Source of the DNA: Hymenobacter jejuensis | GTDB taxonomy: Bacteria > Bacteroidota > Bacteroidia > Cytophagales > Hymenobacteraceae | Assembly: GCF_006337165.1 (NCBI RefSeq) | Contig: NZ_CP040896.1 | Span: forward strand, 1,302,001-1,366,000 | Direction of reading: 5' to 3' | Length of the DNA: 64,000 bases | Part shown: positions 29,796 through 37,978 of the stretch, in pieces | Numbering within the stretch: the stretch's first letter is position 1 | How the letters are laid out: each line of letters starts with the position of its first letter | Translations under genes and position numbers: made by a program | The notes under the pieces: model-generated | What the model saw: the letters and a program-made list of their open reading frames with translations, nothing else | Told to the model about the DNA's origin: nothing | Database searches by the model: none

Positions 29796-30488
29796 TTACT
29801 CGCCTTCCTTCTTTTTGAGGTCGCCGTTTTTGATCTGGTTGATCAGTTGCAGCCAGCTGAAGGGGTTCAGGAGCGGGTTGTTGGAGTATTGCGACGGACC
29901 GAGGCCCATGCGGCGGTTTTGCTCGTTTTGCTGAGTTTGCATGGTCTGGCGGTAATTGCCCATGCTCGTGACCGGCGTGTTGTTGAAGATGCGCCGCATA
30001 ATCTGCTCGTTGAGGTTTTCGGCCGCCCGGGAGCCGCGCTCGGTAGGCAGGCGCAACGCCAGAAAGGCTTCTTTAAAGGCTTTTTCGGTAGCGTAGGGGA
30101 AAATGCGCACTTCGGGCAGCACCGTAGCATCTTCTTTGAGCTGCACAATTACGGAGTAGCTCTGGCGCGGGTAGTCGGGCGGGATTACCACCCACTGGTT
30201 GCGGTAGCCCAACGACCGAATCACGATGCTGTCGCCGGCCAAGACGGGTAAGGAAAAGTAGCCGTATGCGTTGGTGGCGGTACCGCGGCCCGCATTGGGT
30301 ACAAACACGCCCGCGCCGGGTACGCCCAACAAGCTATCGCCAGTGGCCACGATGCCGGTAAACTGCACGACGCGCCGCTGGCCCTGTGCCCGCGCCGTGG
30401 TGGGGGCCAGCGTAAGCAGCGTCGTTACCGCAAAAAGCAGCGCCGCCAGAAAGAAACGAAATGGAACAATACCAGACATATAGGGCAT
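29796..30488 (-). CDS. Secreted carboxypeptidase-regulatory-like domain protein
   Basis: 230 residues from ATG 30488, or 227 from ATG 30479 (MSGIVPFRF), with a signal peptide ending ARAQ (~35). Residues ~42-110 are a carboxypeptidase-regulatory-like sandwich (FTGIVATGDSLLGVPGAGVFV, GTATNAYGYFSLPV, DSIVIRSLGYR). Residues 130-230 are polar and helical with a Gln/Asn-rich segment (QTMQTQQNEQNRR). Such stand-alone domains are frequent in Bacteroidota envelopes; no enzyme site is seen. It is divergent from the ArsR gene. Confidence 0.78.
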   Translation of the reverse strand: MPYMSGIVPFRFFLAALLFAVTTLLTLAPTTARAQGQRRVVQFTGIVATGDSLLGVPGAGVFVPNAGRGTATNAYGYFSLPVLAGDSIVIRSLGYRNQWVVIPPDYPRQSYSVIVQLKEDATVLPEVRIFPYATEKAFKEAFLALRLPTERGSRAAENLNEQIMRRIFNNTPVTSMGNYRQTMQTQQNEQNRRMGLGPSQYSNNPLLNPFSWLQLINQIKNGDLKKKEGE

Positions 30489-30538
30489 TATAGACTACAA
30501 GTATACGGCGCTTTCGGAGGTCGCTGCCCGCTTTCAGC

Positions 30539-30546
30539 TAAATTTG
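30539..30546 (+). promoter_or_regulatory. Candidate -7 element of the ArsR gene
   Basis: TAAATTTG lies 43 bases before the ATG at 30590, with a near-consensus TTTC at 30512-30515 (23-base spacer). It fits the Bacteroidota promoter pattern. Confidence 0.55.
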
Positions 30547-30589
30547 TTCCGACCGTGGCCAGACTTCTTTTACCCTCATCAGACAAAAG

Positions 30590-30976
30590 ATGCGCCTAAA
30601 ACACTTCAACGTTGCATTCGGGACGCAACTCTTTAAGGCGCTCGGCGACGAAAGCCGCGTGCGCATCCTGCATTTGATCTGGCGCAACCAAGAAATGTGC
30701 ATCTCCGACCTCGAGCAGGTGCTGGACTTCACCCAGACCAAAACGTCGCGGCAATTATTGGTGCTGAAAAATGCGGGTTTGGTGAATTTCCGGCGTCTCG
30801 ACAATTGGATCTTCTACTACCTAAAGGATGAAGTCTTGGACTTGGTTCAGCAACAGCTCGCCTTCCTAGAGCGCGACCCGCAGCTACTCCACGATCAGGA
30901 GGTGTACCAAACGCTCTGGTCGAATCGCGAGTTGGCAGCGTATAAGCTCCAAACCCGCCGTTGGACGGGCGAATAG
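30590..30976 (+). CDS. ArsR-family winged-helix transcriptional regulator
   Basis: 128 residues. The ArsR fold is seen as KALGDESRVRILHLIWRNQEMCISDLEQVL (helices 1-3), then the recognition helix TQTKTSRQLLVLKNAGLVNFRRLDNWIFYYL with its wing. Only one Cys (in MCISDL) lies near the classical metal-binding position, so metal sensing is unproven. It leads a likely operon with the ferredoxin-like gene (25-base gap) and the HAD phosphatase (10-base gap). Confidence 0.87.
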   Translation: MRLKHFNVAFGTQLFKALGDESRVRILHLIWRNQEMCISDLEQVLDFTQTKTSRQLLVLKNAGLVNFRRLDNWIFYYLKDEVLDLVQQQLAFLERDPQLLHDQEVYQTLWSNRELAAYKLQTRRWTGE

Positions 30977-31001
30977 CAATTCTATAACTATTTTATTATC
31001 A

Positions 31002-31319
31002 ATGGTTTACAACCATCATATTTTTGTCTGCACCAATCAGAAAGACGAGATTGGAAAGGCCGTTGCCAAAGCCCTCAAAATCGAAGTCAAAAAGCACGGC
31101 CTCAAAAGCTTGCTGATCGGCGGGACGAAGCACAAAAACCGCGTGCAAACCTGCAACTGCCTCGACGCGTGTAAGCAGTGCAAAAAAGGGCCCGGCGCGG
31201 CGGTGGTCATTTATCCCGAAGGCGTTTTTTACGGCAACGTCAGACCCAAAGACGCCGCCGACATTGTGCGCGAACACCTGGCCGCGGGCCGTGTTATTAC
31301 CAGACTTCTGATTGATTAA
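31002..31319 (+). CDS. (2Fe-2S) ferredoxin-like protein of thioredoxin fold
   Basis: 105 residues. The pattern HHIFVCTNQKD (Cys ~10), then TCNCLDACKQCKKGP (several Cys at ~50-61) and VVIYPEGVFYGNV matches the (2Fe-2S) ferredoxin domain family of thioredoxin fold. It probably carries electrons or acts in cluster handling in the cytoplasm. It is the second gene in the ArsR operon; its partner is not evident. Confidence 0.85.
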   Translation: MVYNHHIFVCTNQKDEIGKAVAKALKIEVKKHGLKSLLIGGTKHKNRVQTCNCLDACKQCKKGPGAAVVIYPEGVFYGNVRPKDAADIVREHLAAGRVITRLLID

Positions 31320-31329
31320 GCTTTTTCCT

Positions 31330-32043
31330 GTGTCTATTTCTCGCCCTGCCAAGCTGTACCGCCACCTCTTTTTCGACCTCGACCACACGCTCTGGGATTT
31401 CGAGAAAAACGCCGATGAGACCCTGCGTACGCTGTTTGAGCACCACAACTTGGCCCGCTACGGCACCTTCACCGTCGATCAATTTATCGCGGTGTACAGC
31501 GACATAAACCACGCGCTGTGGCGGCTTTATCAAAACAATAAAATCACGCAGCAGCAGCTCCGCAGCACCCGCTTCGTCCGGACGCTCACCAAGTTGGGCT
31601 TGGCGGAAGCCGACGTGCCCGCCGATATTTCGGAGCAGTTCACCGACATTTTGCCGCAGAAATCGGCGGTGTTTCCGTTCACGTACGATGTGCTTGATTA
31701 CCTGAAAGATAAGTACACACTGCACTTGATCACGAACGGCTTTAGGGATATGCAATCCATCAAATTGGCCTCGTCGCAGCTCACCGAATATTTTCAGGAA
31801 GTGGTCACATCGGAATGCAGTGGGTTTCTGAAACCCGATGCGCGCATGTTTCAGCACGCGCTGGAACGCACCGGCGCCACCGCTGCCGAGAGCCTGATGA
31901 TCGGTGATAACTTAGAATGCGACGTGTTGGGCGCTTATAATGCCGGCATCGATCAGGTGTATTTCAACCCCGAAAAGCGCCGTCACTTTAACGAAGTAAC
32001 CTACGAAATCAGCTGTTTGAGCGAGCTGAAGGAGATTTTGTAG
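31330..32043 (+). CDS. HAD-family hydrolase, YjjG-type nucleotidase
   Basis: 237 residues from GTG 31330; the in-frame TTG at 31312 overlaps the end of the previous gene. HAD motif I is FFDLDHTLWDF (nucleophile Asp), motif II is LITNGF, the motif III Lys is in FLKPD, and motif IV is MIGDNLECDVLGAYNAG. The FDLDHTLWDFEKN opening matches YjjG-type noncanonical pyrimidine nucleotidases, which dephosphorylate nucleoside monophosphates. It is third in the ArsR operon. Confidence 0.85.
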   Translation: MSISRPAKLYRHLFFDLDHTLWDFEKNADETLRTLFEHHNLARYGTFTVDQFIAVYSDINHALWRLYQNNKITQQQLRSTRFVRTLTKLGLAEADVPADISEQFTDILPQKSAVFPFTYDVLDYLKDKYTLHLITNGFRDMQSIKLASSQLTEYFQEVVTSECSGFLKPDARMFQHALERTGATAAESLMIGDNLECDVLGAYNAGIDQVYFNPEKRRHFNEVTYEISCLSELKEIL

Positions 32044-32092
32044 GGTTTTGGGCGTGGCTAAGATTCCCTTGAAGGTCTGGAACCGCATTGTT

Positions 32093-32383
32093 ATGCTGCA
32101 TGAACCCATTGCGGCTGAGGTACCCCTCGAAGACCTACGCTATCGGCGTTGGATAGCTATTCTTGCTTATCGTGAATGCACTAAGTATTGCATTTGGGAT
32201 GCTACTTATGATGCCAATCTCTTACAAATACACGAAGCGTTTGGCGATGAAGATTATGCCCTAGTGAAAGAGTCTAGATGCAATGTTCATAGTGAAGATG
32301 AGCTTTATGAACGACTAGCTGGGATGGGGATTGATCCTACTCTCTTCAATGCCCCGTGGCATGTGGATCACCCTGCTCTCTGA
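32093..32383 (+). CDS. Hypothetical protein
   Basis: 96 residues from ATG 32093 (MLHEPIAAEVPLEDLRYRRW); a GTG at 32054 would add 13 residues. It is soluble, acidic and without motifs I know. It contains Cys residues in ECTKYCIWDATYD, and ends HVDHPAL. The DNA is more AT-rich and uses rarer codons than the flanking genes, hinting at acquired sequence. It follows the HAD gene closely and may be read through from it. Confidence 0.5.
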   Translation: MLHEPIAAEVPLEDLRYRRWIAILAYRECTKYCIWDATYDANLLQIHEAFGDEDYALVKESRCNVHSEDELYERLAGMGIDPTLFNAPWHVDHPAL

Positions 32384-32428
32384 GGTTGACCATGCGTTTT
32401 CGTCCAAACGCCTACCCGCCTATTCTTT

Positions 32429-32436
32429 TACCTTTG
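32429..32436 (+). promoter_or_regulatory. Candidate -7 element of pruA
   Basis: TACCTTTG, 46 bases before the pruA start codon. It matches TAnnTTTG; no clear -33 box at the right distance. Confidence 0.5.
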
Positions 32437-32482
32437 CTTCCCCTTCTGTTGACACCCAATCACTGTAATTATAAACGAAGCT

Positions 32483-34153
32483 ATGTCCAACGGCTTTTTC
32501 AACGTTCCCACCCCGATCAACGAGCCCGTTAAAAGTTACGCACCTGGCTCGAAAGAGCGCGACGAGTTGCAGCAGATGCTCAGAGAGCTAAAGCAGCAGC
32601 AAGTCGACGTGCCGATGTATATCGGCGGCCAGGAAGTGCGTACCGGTAACACCCAAACCATTTCACCGCCCCACGACCACCAGTATGTGCTGGGCCATTT
32701 TCACGAAGGCGACGCTTCGCATGTCACGCAAGCCATTGAGGCGGCACTTGCCGCCCGCGAGCAGTGGGCTTCGTTGCCCTGGCAACAACGCGCTTCTATT
32801 TTCCTGAAAGCCGCCGAGTTGCTGGCTGGCCCTTACCGCGCCCGTCTGAATGCGGCCACCATGCTGGGCCAGAGCAAAAACGCTTACCAAGCCGAAATCG
32901 ACGCGGCGTGCGAGCTGATTGACTTCTTCCGCTTCAACGTTCACTACATGCAGGAGCTCTACAAGCAGCAGCCGCAGTCGGCGCCGGGCATGTGGAACTA
33001 CTTGGAGCACAGACCTTTAGAAGGATTTGTATTTGCACTTACACCCTTCAACTTTACGTCCATCGCCGGCAACCTGCCCACGTCGGTAGCCATGATGGGC
33101 AATGTGGTAGTGTGGAAACCAGCTTACGCCCAGATCTACTCGGCCCATGTCCTGATGGAGCTGTTTCAGGAAGCCGGCGTGCCGGATGGCGTTATTAACC
33201 TCGTGTATGCCGATGGCCCCGTGGCGGGCGAGGTGATTTTCAATCACCGCGACTTTGCCGGCATTCATTTCACGGGCTCTACGGGCGTGTTCCAGAACAT
33301 CTGGAAAACCATTGGCCAGAACATCCACAAGTACAAGTCGTACCCGCGCATCGTAGGCGAAACGGGCGGCAAAGACTTCATCATCGCCCACTCTTCAGCC
33401 AACGCCAAGCAAGTAGCCACGGCCATCACGCGCGGCGCTTTCGAATACCAAGGCCAGAAATGCTCGGCGGCTTCGCGCGTGTACATTCCTTCTAACCTAT
33501 ATGAAGAAGTAAAAGGCTACGTGCAGGAGGATTTGAAGTCCTTTAAAATGGGCGACGTGGAAGATTTCAGCAACTTCATCAACGCTGTCATCACGGAAAC
33601 GTCCTTCGATAAGCTGGCCAAATACATTGATGGCGCAAAGGCTGATCCGGACGCAGAAATCATTGCGGGCGGCAACTACGACAAGTCAAAAGGCTATTTC
33701 ATCGAGCCGACCGTTATCGTTGCCAAAGACCCGAAGTACGTGACCATGTGCGAGGAACTGTTTGGCCCCGTCCTGACCATGCACGTGTACGAAGCCGACC
33801 AGTTTGAAGAAACGCTGGCACTGGTCGATTCGACTTCGCCTTATGCCCTCACCGGCGCTGTATTCTCCCGCGATCGTTATGCCATTGATTTGGCTGCCAA
33901 GCGCTTAACGAATGCCGCTGGCAACTTCTACATCAACGACAAGCCAACCGGTGCCGTAGTTGGCCAGCAGCCATTCGGCGGTGCCCGCGCCAGCGGCACC
34001 AACGACAAAGCCGGCTCGTTGCTAAACCTACTCCGCTGGGTGTCGCCGCGCGCTATCAAGGAAACCTTCGTACCGCCCGTTGACTACCGCTATCCTTTCA
34101 TGGGCGTAGAAACCGGCGAAGACCTCAACGCTACTGGTCAAGGCGGATTTTAA
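32483..34153 (+). CDS. pruA: L-glutamate gamma-semialdehyde dehydrogenase
   Basis: 556 residues, the length of the stand-alone P5C dehydrogenases. Aldehyde-dehydrogenase landmarks: FALTPFNFTSIAGNLP (cofactor and oxyanion region), HFTGSTGVF, GETGGKDF (general base Glu) and YQGQKCSAASRVY with the catalytic Cys. The C-terminal half has EELFGPVLT and QQPFGGARASGTNDKAG. It converts glutamate semialdehyde to glutamate, the second step of proline breakdown. No putA-type proline dehydrogenase is adjacent. Own promoter and terminator. Confidence 0.95.
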   Translation: MSNGFFNVPTPINEPVKSYAPGSKERDELQQMLRELKQQQVDVPMYIGGQEVRTGNTQTISPPHDHQYVLGHFHEGDASHVTQAIEAALAAREQWASLPWQQRASIFLKAAELLAGPYRARLNAATMLGQSKNAYQAEIDAACELIDFFRFNVHYMQELYKQQPQSAPGMWNYLEHRPLEGFVFALTPFNFTSIAGNLPTSVAMMGNVVVWKPAYAQIYSAHVLMELFQEAGVPDGVINLVYADGPVAGEVIFNHRDFAGIHFTGSTGVFQNIWKTIGQNIHKYKSYPRIVGETGGKDFIIAHSSANAKQVATAITRGAFEYQGQKCSAASRVYIPSNLYEEVKGYVQEDLKSFKMGDVEDFSNFINAVITETSFDKLAKYIDGAKADPDAEIIAGGNYDKSKGYFIEPTVIVAKDPKYVTMCEELFGPVLTMHVYEADQFEETLALVDSTSPYALTGAVFSRDRYAIDLAAKRLTNAAGNFYINDKPTGAVVGQQPFGGARASGTNDKAGSLLNLLRWVSPRAIKETFVPPVDYRYPFMGVETGEDLNATGQGGF

Positions 34154-34170
34154 GCCCTAACTAGCCCAGC

Positions 34171-34210
34171 AACAAAAAGCCGCTTCAGAAGTCTGAAGCG
34201 GCTTTTTGTT
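34171..34210 (+). terminator. Rho-independent terminator of pruA
   Basis: 19-bp perfect inverted repeat (34171-34189 with 34192-34210), with AAAAAGCCGCTTCAGA and its complement and a two-base centre; T5 follows the GC core. Confidence 0.9.
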
Positions 34211-34324
34211 GGTATTGCGAATAGACAGGGTAAAGAAGAATGCTGCTCCTCAAATACTAAAAAGTCGTGAAGCTTACCGACGAAATAGCCACGAATTCAG
34301 TTATTGGATCAGGTTAGTCTGACC

Positions 34325-34355
34325 TTTGTTCCCAACTCCCTAGACCCTACCTTTG
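34325..34355 (+). promoter_or_regulatory. Promoter of the nuoA-J operon
   Basis: -33 TTTG (34325-34328), a 19-base spacer and -7 TACCTTTG (34348-34355): the best Bacteroidota promoter match in the window, 42 bases before nuoA. Confidence 0.8.
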
Positions 34356-34397
34356 CCCTCTGTGTCATTTTCTGTCGACATCTAACCGCTGAAAATC

Positions 34398-34793
34398 ATG
34401 TTCCTTGCTGTAACGACCAATTACCAGCCGGTTGATTATCTGCCCATTCTGGTGCAATTCGGCCTGGCCATAGCTTTTGTGGCGTTTTCCATGATTACTT
34501 CTCACCTCATTGGGCCGAAGCGTTCGAGCAAGGTGAAAGACGAATCCTTTGAGTGCGGCATCGAATCGGTGGGCAACGCCCGGACGCCGATTTCGGTGAA
34601 ATATTTCCTCACCGCCATCCTGTTTGTACTCTTCGACGTGGAGGTAATCTTTATGTATCCGTGGGCCGTCAATTTCCGCCAACTGGGCACCGAAGGCTTC
34701 ATCCAGATGATCATCTTCATGGCTTTGCTGATGGCAGGCTTTTTCTACGTCATCAAAAAGGGCATTTTGAAATGGACTGGCACGCACGCCTAA
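34398..34793 (+). CDS. nuoA: NADH-quinone oxidoreductase subunit A
   Basis: 131 residues with three membrane helices (~15-37, 72-92, 100-120). The family loop KDESFECGIESVGNART and the following VKYFLTAILFVLFDVEVIFMYPWA are highly conserved in NuoA. It sits in the membrane arm of complex I next to the Q-site junction. First gene of the operon, placed just after the consensus promoter. Confidence 0.95.
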   Translation: MFLAVTTNYQPVDYLPILVQFGLAIAFVAFSMITSHLIGPKRSSKVKDESFECGIESVGNARTPISVKYFLTAILFVLFDVEVIFMYPWAVNFRQLGTEGFIQMIIFMALLMAGFFYVIKKGILKWTGTHA

Positions 34794-34870
34794 CCCAATT
34801 AGCGGCAAACTTTTAAGCCCAAGCTGGTGTTCGATTGAAGGGGTTTCCCCGCTTCAAACAGACTTTTCTC

Positions 34871-35428
34871 ATGAGCGATATTCGTGTTCCTGAAATAAAA
34901 ATGGTGGAGGCGCCGGAAGGCGTTGAAGGCGCTGGCTTCTTCGCCACTTCCATGGAGAAAGTAGTGGGCATGGCCCGCGCTAACTCGCTGTGGCCCTTGC
35001 CTTTCGCTACTTCGTGCTGTGGTATTGAATTTATGGCGACTATGGGCTCGCACTACGACATTTCGCGCTTCGGCTCGGAGCGCCCGTCGTTCTCGCCCCG
35101 CCAAGCCGACTTGTTGATGGTAATGGGCACCATTGCCAAGAAAATGGCCCCCATCGTGAAGCAAGTATATGAGCAAATGGCAGAGCCCCGCTGGGTATTG
35201 GCTATGGGCGCTTGCGCTTGTTCGGGTGGCATTTTCGACTCGTATTCGGTGCTACAAGGCATCGACCGCATCATTCCGGTTGATGTGTACGTGCCCGGCT
35301 GCCCGCCCCGCCCCGAGCAGGTGCTCGATGGCCTGATGCGCGTGCAGGACTTGGCCCGCAACGAGTCTATCCGCCGGCGCAACCAACCTGAGTATCAGGC
35401 GTTACTGGCTTCTTATAATATCAAATAA
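34871..35428 (+). CDS. nuoB: NADH-quinone oxidoreductase subunit B
   Basis: 185 residues from ATG 34871 ([10 protein letters not shown]). It binds the N2 [4Fe-4S] cluster: adjacent Cys pair in [10 protein letters not shown], Cys in GACACSGG and Cys in [10 protein letters not shown]. It forms the Q-module with NuoD. A 12-codon upstream extension with an ATG at 34835 lacks homology. A 15-bp hairpin separates it from nuoC. Confidence 0.96.
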   Translation: MSDIRVPEIKMVEAPEGVEGAGFFATSMEKVVGMARANSLWPLPFATSCCGIEFMATMGSHYDISRFGSERPSFSPRQADLLMVMGTIAKKMAPIVKQVYEQMAEPRWVLAMGACACSGGIFDSYSVLQGIDRIIPVDVYVPGCPPRPEQVLDGLMRVQDLARNESIRRRNQPEYQALLASYNIK

Positions 35429-35433
35429 CAGCT

Positions 35434-35470
35434 AACTCATAAGCACTTAGTAATCAAGTGCTTATGAGTT
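35434..35470 (+). promoter_or_regulatory. Intercistronic hairpin between nuoB and nuoC
   Basis: 15-bp perfect stem AACTCATAAGCACTT (35434-35448) with its complement at 35456-35470 and a seven-base loop, followed by TTCATTTT. It could act as a partial terminator, processing site or mRNA stabiliser inside the operon. Confidence 0.65.
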
Positions 35471-35494
35471 TTCATTTTGCTAACAGCTTATCCA

Positions 35495-36061
35495 ATGGCT
35501 GAAAACACCGAAGAATCTGCTGCGCAACAAGCCGCTTTGCCCGTCGAAGACCCGAACAAGTTGACCAATGCCCGGGTGCTGGCCAACTTGCGTCGCATGT
35601 TTGGCGAGGACGCGTTCACTGATGTGGACGAGCCCTACGGCTTGCTAACGGCTACTACGACGCGCGAACGGATTCACGAGATCATTCAGAAGCTGCACCA
35701 AGACGAGGAAATGCTGTTTCAGTTCCTGACTACGATGTGCGGAATTCACTATCCCGACCACGAAGGCAAGGAACTGGGCATGATTTACCAGTTGCACAGC
35801 TTGGTGCACAACGTACGGTTGCGGTTGAAGATTTTCTTTCCGATTGCCGACCCGGTAGTGCCTACACTCACGGATGTATATGCCACTGCTAACTGGATGG
35901 AGCGCGAAGCCTATGATTTCTACGGTGTTATCTTCCAGGGCCATCCTAACCTCATCCGCATCCTGAATGTTGAGGATATGGACTACCACCCCATGCGCAA
36001 AGAATACGCGCTGGAGGACGGCACCCGCGAAGACAAAACGGATTTGTTCTTCGGACGCTAA
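35495..36061 (+). CDS. nuoC: NADH-quinone oxidoreductase subunit C
   Basis: 188 residues from ATG 35495; an upstream in-frame TTG at 35477 is less likely. The NuoC 30-kDa domain is seen in TTMCGIHYPDHEGKELGMIYQL, PVVPTLTDVYATANWMEREAYDFYGVIFQGHPNLIRIL (signature region) and the end DYHPMRKEY. It is a peripheral Q-module subunit bound to NuoD. The N-terminal 25 residues are acidic and disordered. Confidence 0.94.
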   Translation: MAENTEESAAQQAALPVEDPNKLTNARVLANLRRMFGEDAFTDVDEPYGLLTATTTRERIHEIIQKLHQDEEMLFQFLTTMCGIHYPDHEGKELGMIYQLHSLVHNVRLRLKIFFPIADPVVPTLTDVYATANWMEREAYDFYGVIFQGHPNLIRILNVEDMDYHPMRKEYALEDGTREDKTDLFFGR

Positions 36062-36111
36062 TTCTTACTAGTCGGCGCGCTTATTCATAACGCGCACATT
36101 GACAAGCACTT

Positions 36112-37368
36112 ATGCCTGACGCTCTAGAAGGAACGCATAAAATCATAAAAGAAGCGCGTGAGCAGCAGCACAACCAGCTGGTGCCCACCGTCAACGACTT
36201 TAATCAGGAGTTGACCACGCTGAACTTAGGTCCGACTCACCCTGCTACGCACGGCATTTTCCAGAACATCTTGCAGATGGATGGGGAACGCATTGTGTCG
36301 GGTGTGCCGACCATTGGCTATATCCACCGGGCTTTTGAGAAGATCGCCGAACGCCGGCCGTTCTATCAGATTACGCCCCTCACCGACCGCATGAACTACT
36401 GTTCGTCGCCCATCAACAACATGGGCTGGCACATGACGGTAGAAAAGCTGCTCGGCATCACGGTTCCGAAGCGCGCGCAGTACATGCGCGTGATCATGAT
36501 GGAGCTGGCCCGCATCACCGACCACCTGATCTGTAACTCGATTTTGGGCGTGGATACGGGTGCCTTCACCGGCTTCCTGTACGTGTTTCAGGAGCGCGAA
36601 AAGGTCTACGAGATTTACGAAGAGGTTTGCGGTGCTCGCCTCACCACCAATATGGGCCGTGTGGGTGGCATGGAGCGTGATTTCACGCCCGTAGCCCTAG
36701 AAAAACTGCGCAAATGGCTGAAGGAGTTTCCGGCCGTGATGCGCGAGTTTGAATCGATGTTCACGCGCAACCGCATCTTCATGGACCGCACGGTTAACGT
36801 GGGTCCGATTACGGCGGAGAAAGCCTTGAACTACGGCTTCACTGGCCCGAATCTGCGCGCTGCCGGCGTCGATTACGACGTGCGGGTCATGAACCCTTAT
36901 TCGTCTTACGAAGACTTTGACTTTGAAATTCCGGTAGGCACCAACGGCGACACTTACGACCGCTTCCTGGTACGCAACGAGGAGATTTGGCAGAGCTTGC
37001 GCATTATCCATCAAGCACTTGATAACCTGCCCGAAGGCCCGTTCCATGCCGATGCGCCGCACTACTACCTGCCACCCAAGCAGGCCGTGTACAAAAACAT
37101 GGAGGCCTTGATCTATCACTTCAAGATCATCATGGGTGAGATTGAAGCCCCTGTTGGTGAAGTGTATCACTCCGTGGAAGGAGGCAACGGGGAGTTGGGT
37201 TTCTACCTGGTTTCGGATGGCGGCCGCACGCCGTATCGCCTGCACTTCCGCCGTCCTTGCTTCATTTACTACCAGGCTTACCCCGAAATGGTCGTTGGTT
37301 CGTCGCTTTCCGATGCTATCGTGACGCTCAGCTCGATGAACGTAATTGCGGGCGAGCTCGACGCGTAG
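36112..37368 (+). CDS. nuoD: NADH-quinone oxidoreductase subunit D
   Basis: 418 residues. The 49-kDa signature LNLGPTHPATHG (quinone-site His), GYIHRAFEKIAE, YCSSPINNMGW, ELARITDHLICN and RVGGMERDF are present, as is the C-terminal EVYHSVEGGNGELGFYLVSDG. It forms the quinone pocket with NuoB. nuoE begins 22 bases on. Confidence 0.96.
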   Translation: MPDALEGTHKIIKEAREQQHNQLVPTVNDFNQELTTLNLGPTHPATHGIFQNILQMDGERIVSGVPTIGYIHRAFEKIAERRPFYQITPLTDRMNYCSSPINNMGWHMTVEKLLGITVPKRAQYMRVIMMELARITDHLICNSILGVDTGAFTGFLYVFQEREKVYEIYEEVCGARLTTNMGRVGGMERDFTPVALEKLRKWLKEFPAVMREFESMFTRNRIFMDRTVNVGPITAEKALNYGFTGPNLRAAGVDYDVRVMNPYSSYEDFDFEIPVGTNGDTYDRFLVRNEEIWQSLRIIHQALDNLPEGPFHADAPHYYLPPKQAVYKNMEALIYHFKIIMGEIEAPVGEVYHSVEGGNGELGFYLVSDGGRTPYRLHFRRPCFIYYQAYPEMVVGSSLSDAIVTLSSMNVIAGELDA

Positions 37369-37390
37369 TTTTTTGCTGAATTTGATTGAT

Positions 37391-37960
37391 ATGGAATCTA
37401 CGACTGCGCCCACAAAGCTTGCCTTCTCTGCTGCTGCTCGGGCCGAAATTGCGCGTTTGCTCACGCACTATCCCGAAGACCGTAAAAAATCGGCTTTGTT
37501 GCCGATTCTACACATCGCACAAGCGGAGTTTGGCGGCTGGGTAAGCCCAGAAGTACAGGACTTAGTGGCCGAAGTACTTGATATTAAGCCGATTGAGGTA
37601 TACGAGGTGTCGACGTTCTACACCATGTTCAATCTCAAGCCGGTAGGCAAGCACGTACTGGAAATCTGCCGTACGGGTCCTTGCATGCTGCGCGGCTCCG
37701 ATGAGCTGACCCAGCACCTGGAGCGTATTACGGGAGCGAAAGTGGGTGGCGGGCCTTCCGAAGATGGCTTATTTACCTTGAAAGAAGTAGAATGCCTCGC
37801 GGCCTGCGGCTTTGCCCCAATCGTGCAGGTACGCGAGAAATATTACGAGCAGCTAGACACGCCTGAAAACGTGGAAGCGATGCTCAACGAGCTGCGCAAC
37901 ATGATTCACCGTCCGCTGTTGCCTTGGGAGCAAACGGGCCTGAAGCACAGCCAGCAATAA
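37391..37960 (+). CDS. nuoE: NADH-quinone oxidoreductase subunit E
   Basis: 189 residues from ATG 37391 (MESTTAPTKL). The 24-kDa thioredoxin-like subunit binds the N1a [2Fe-2S] cluster: Cys residues in EICRTGPCML and VECLAACGFAP, with YEVSTFYTMFNLKPVGK before them. It pairs with NuoF in the NADH-input module. An upstream in-frame start would overlap nuoD. Confidence 0.95.
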   Translation: MESTTAPTKLAFSAAARAEIARLLTHYPEDRKKSALLPILHIAQAEFGGWVSPEVQDLVAEVLDIKPIEVYEVSTFYTMFNLKPVGKHVLEICRTGPCMLRGSDELTQHLERITGAKVGGGPSEDGLFTLKEVECLAACGFAPIVQVREKYYEQLDTPENVEAMLNELRNMIHRPLLPWEQTGLKHSQQ

Positions 37961-37978
37961 TCTGAAGCCAATACTGTC

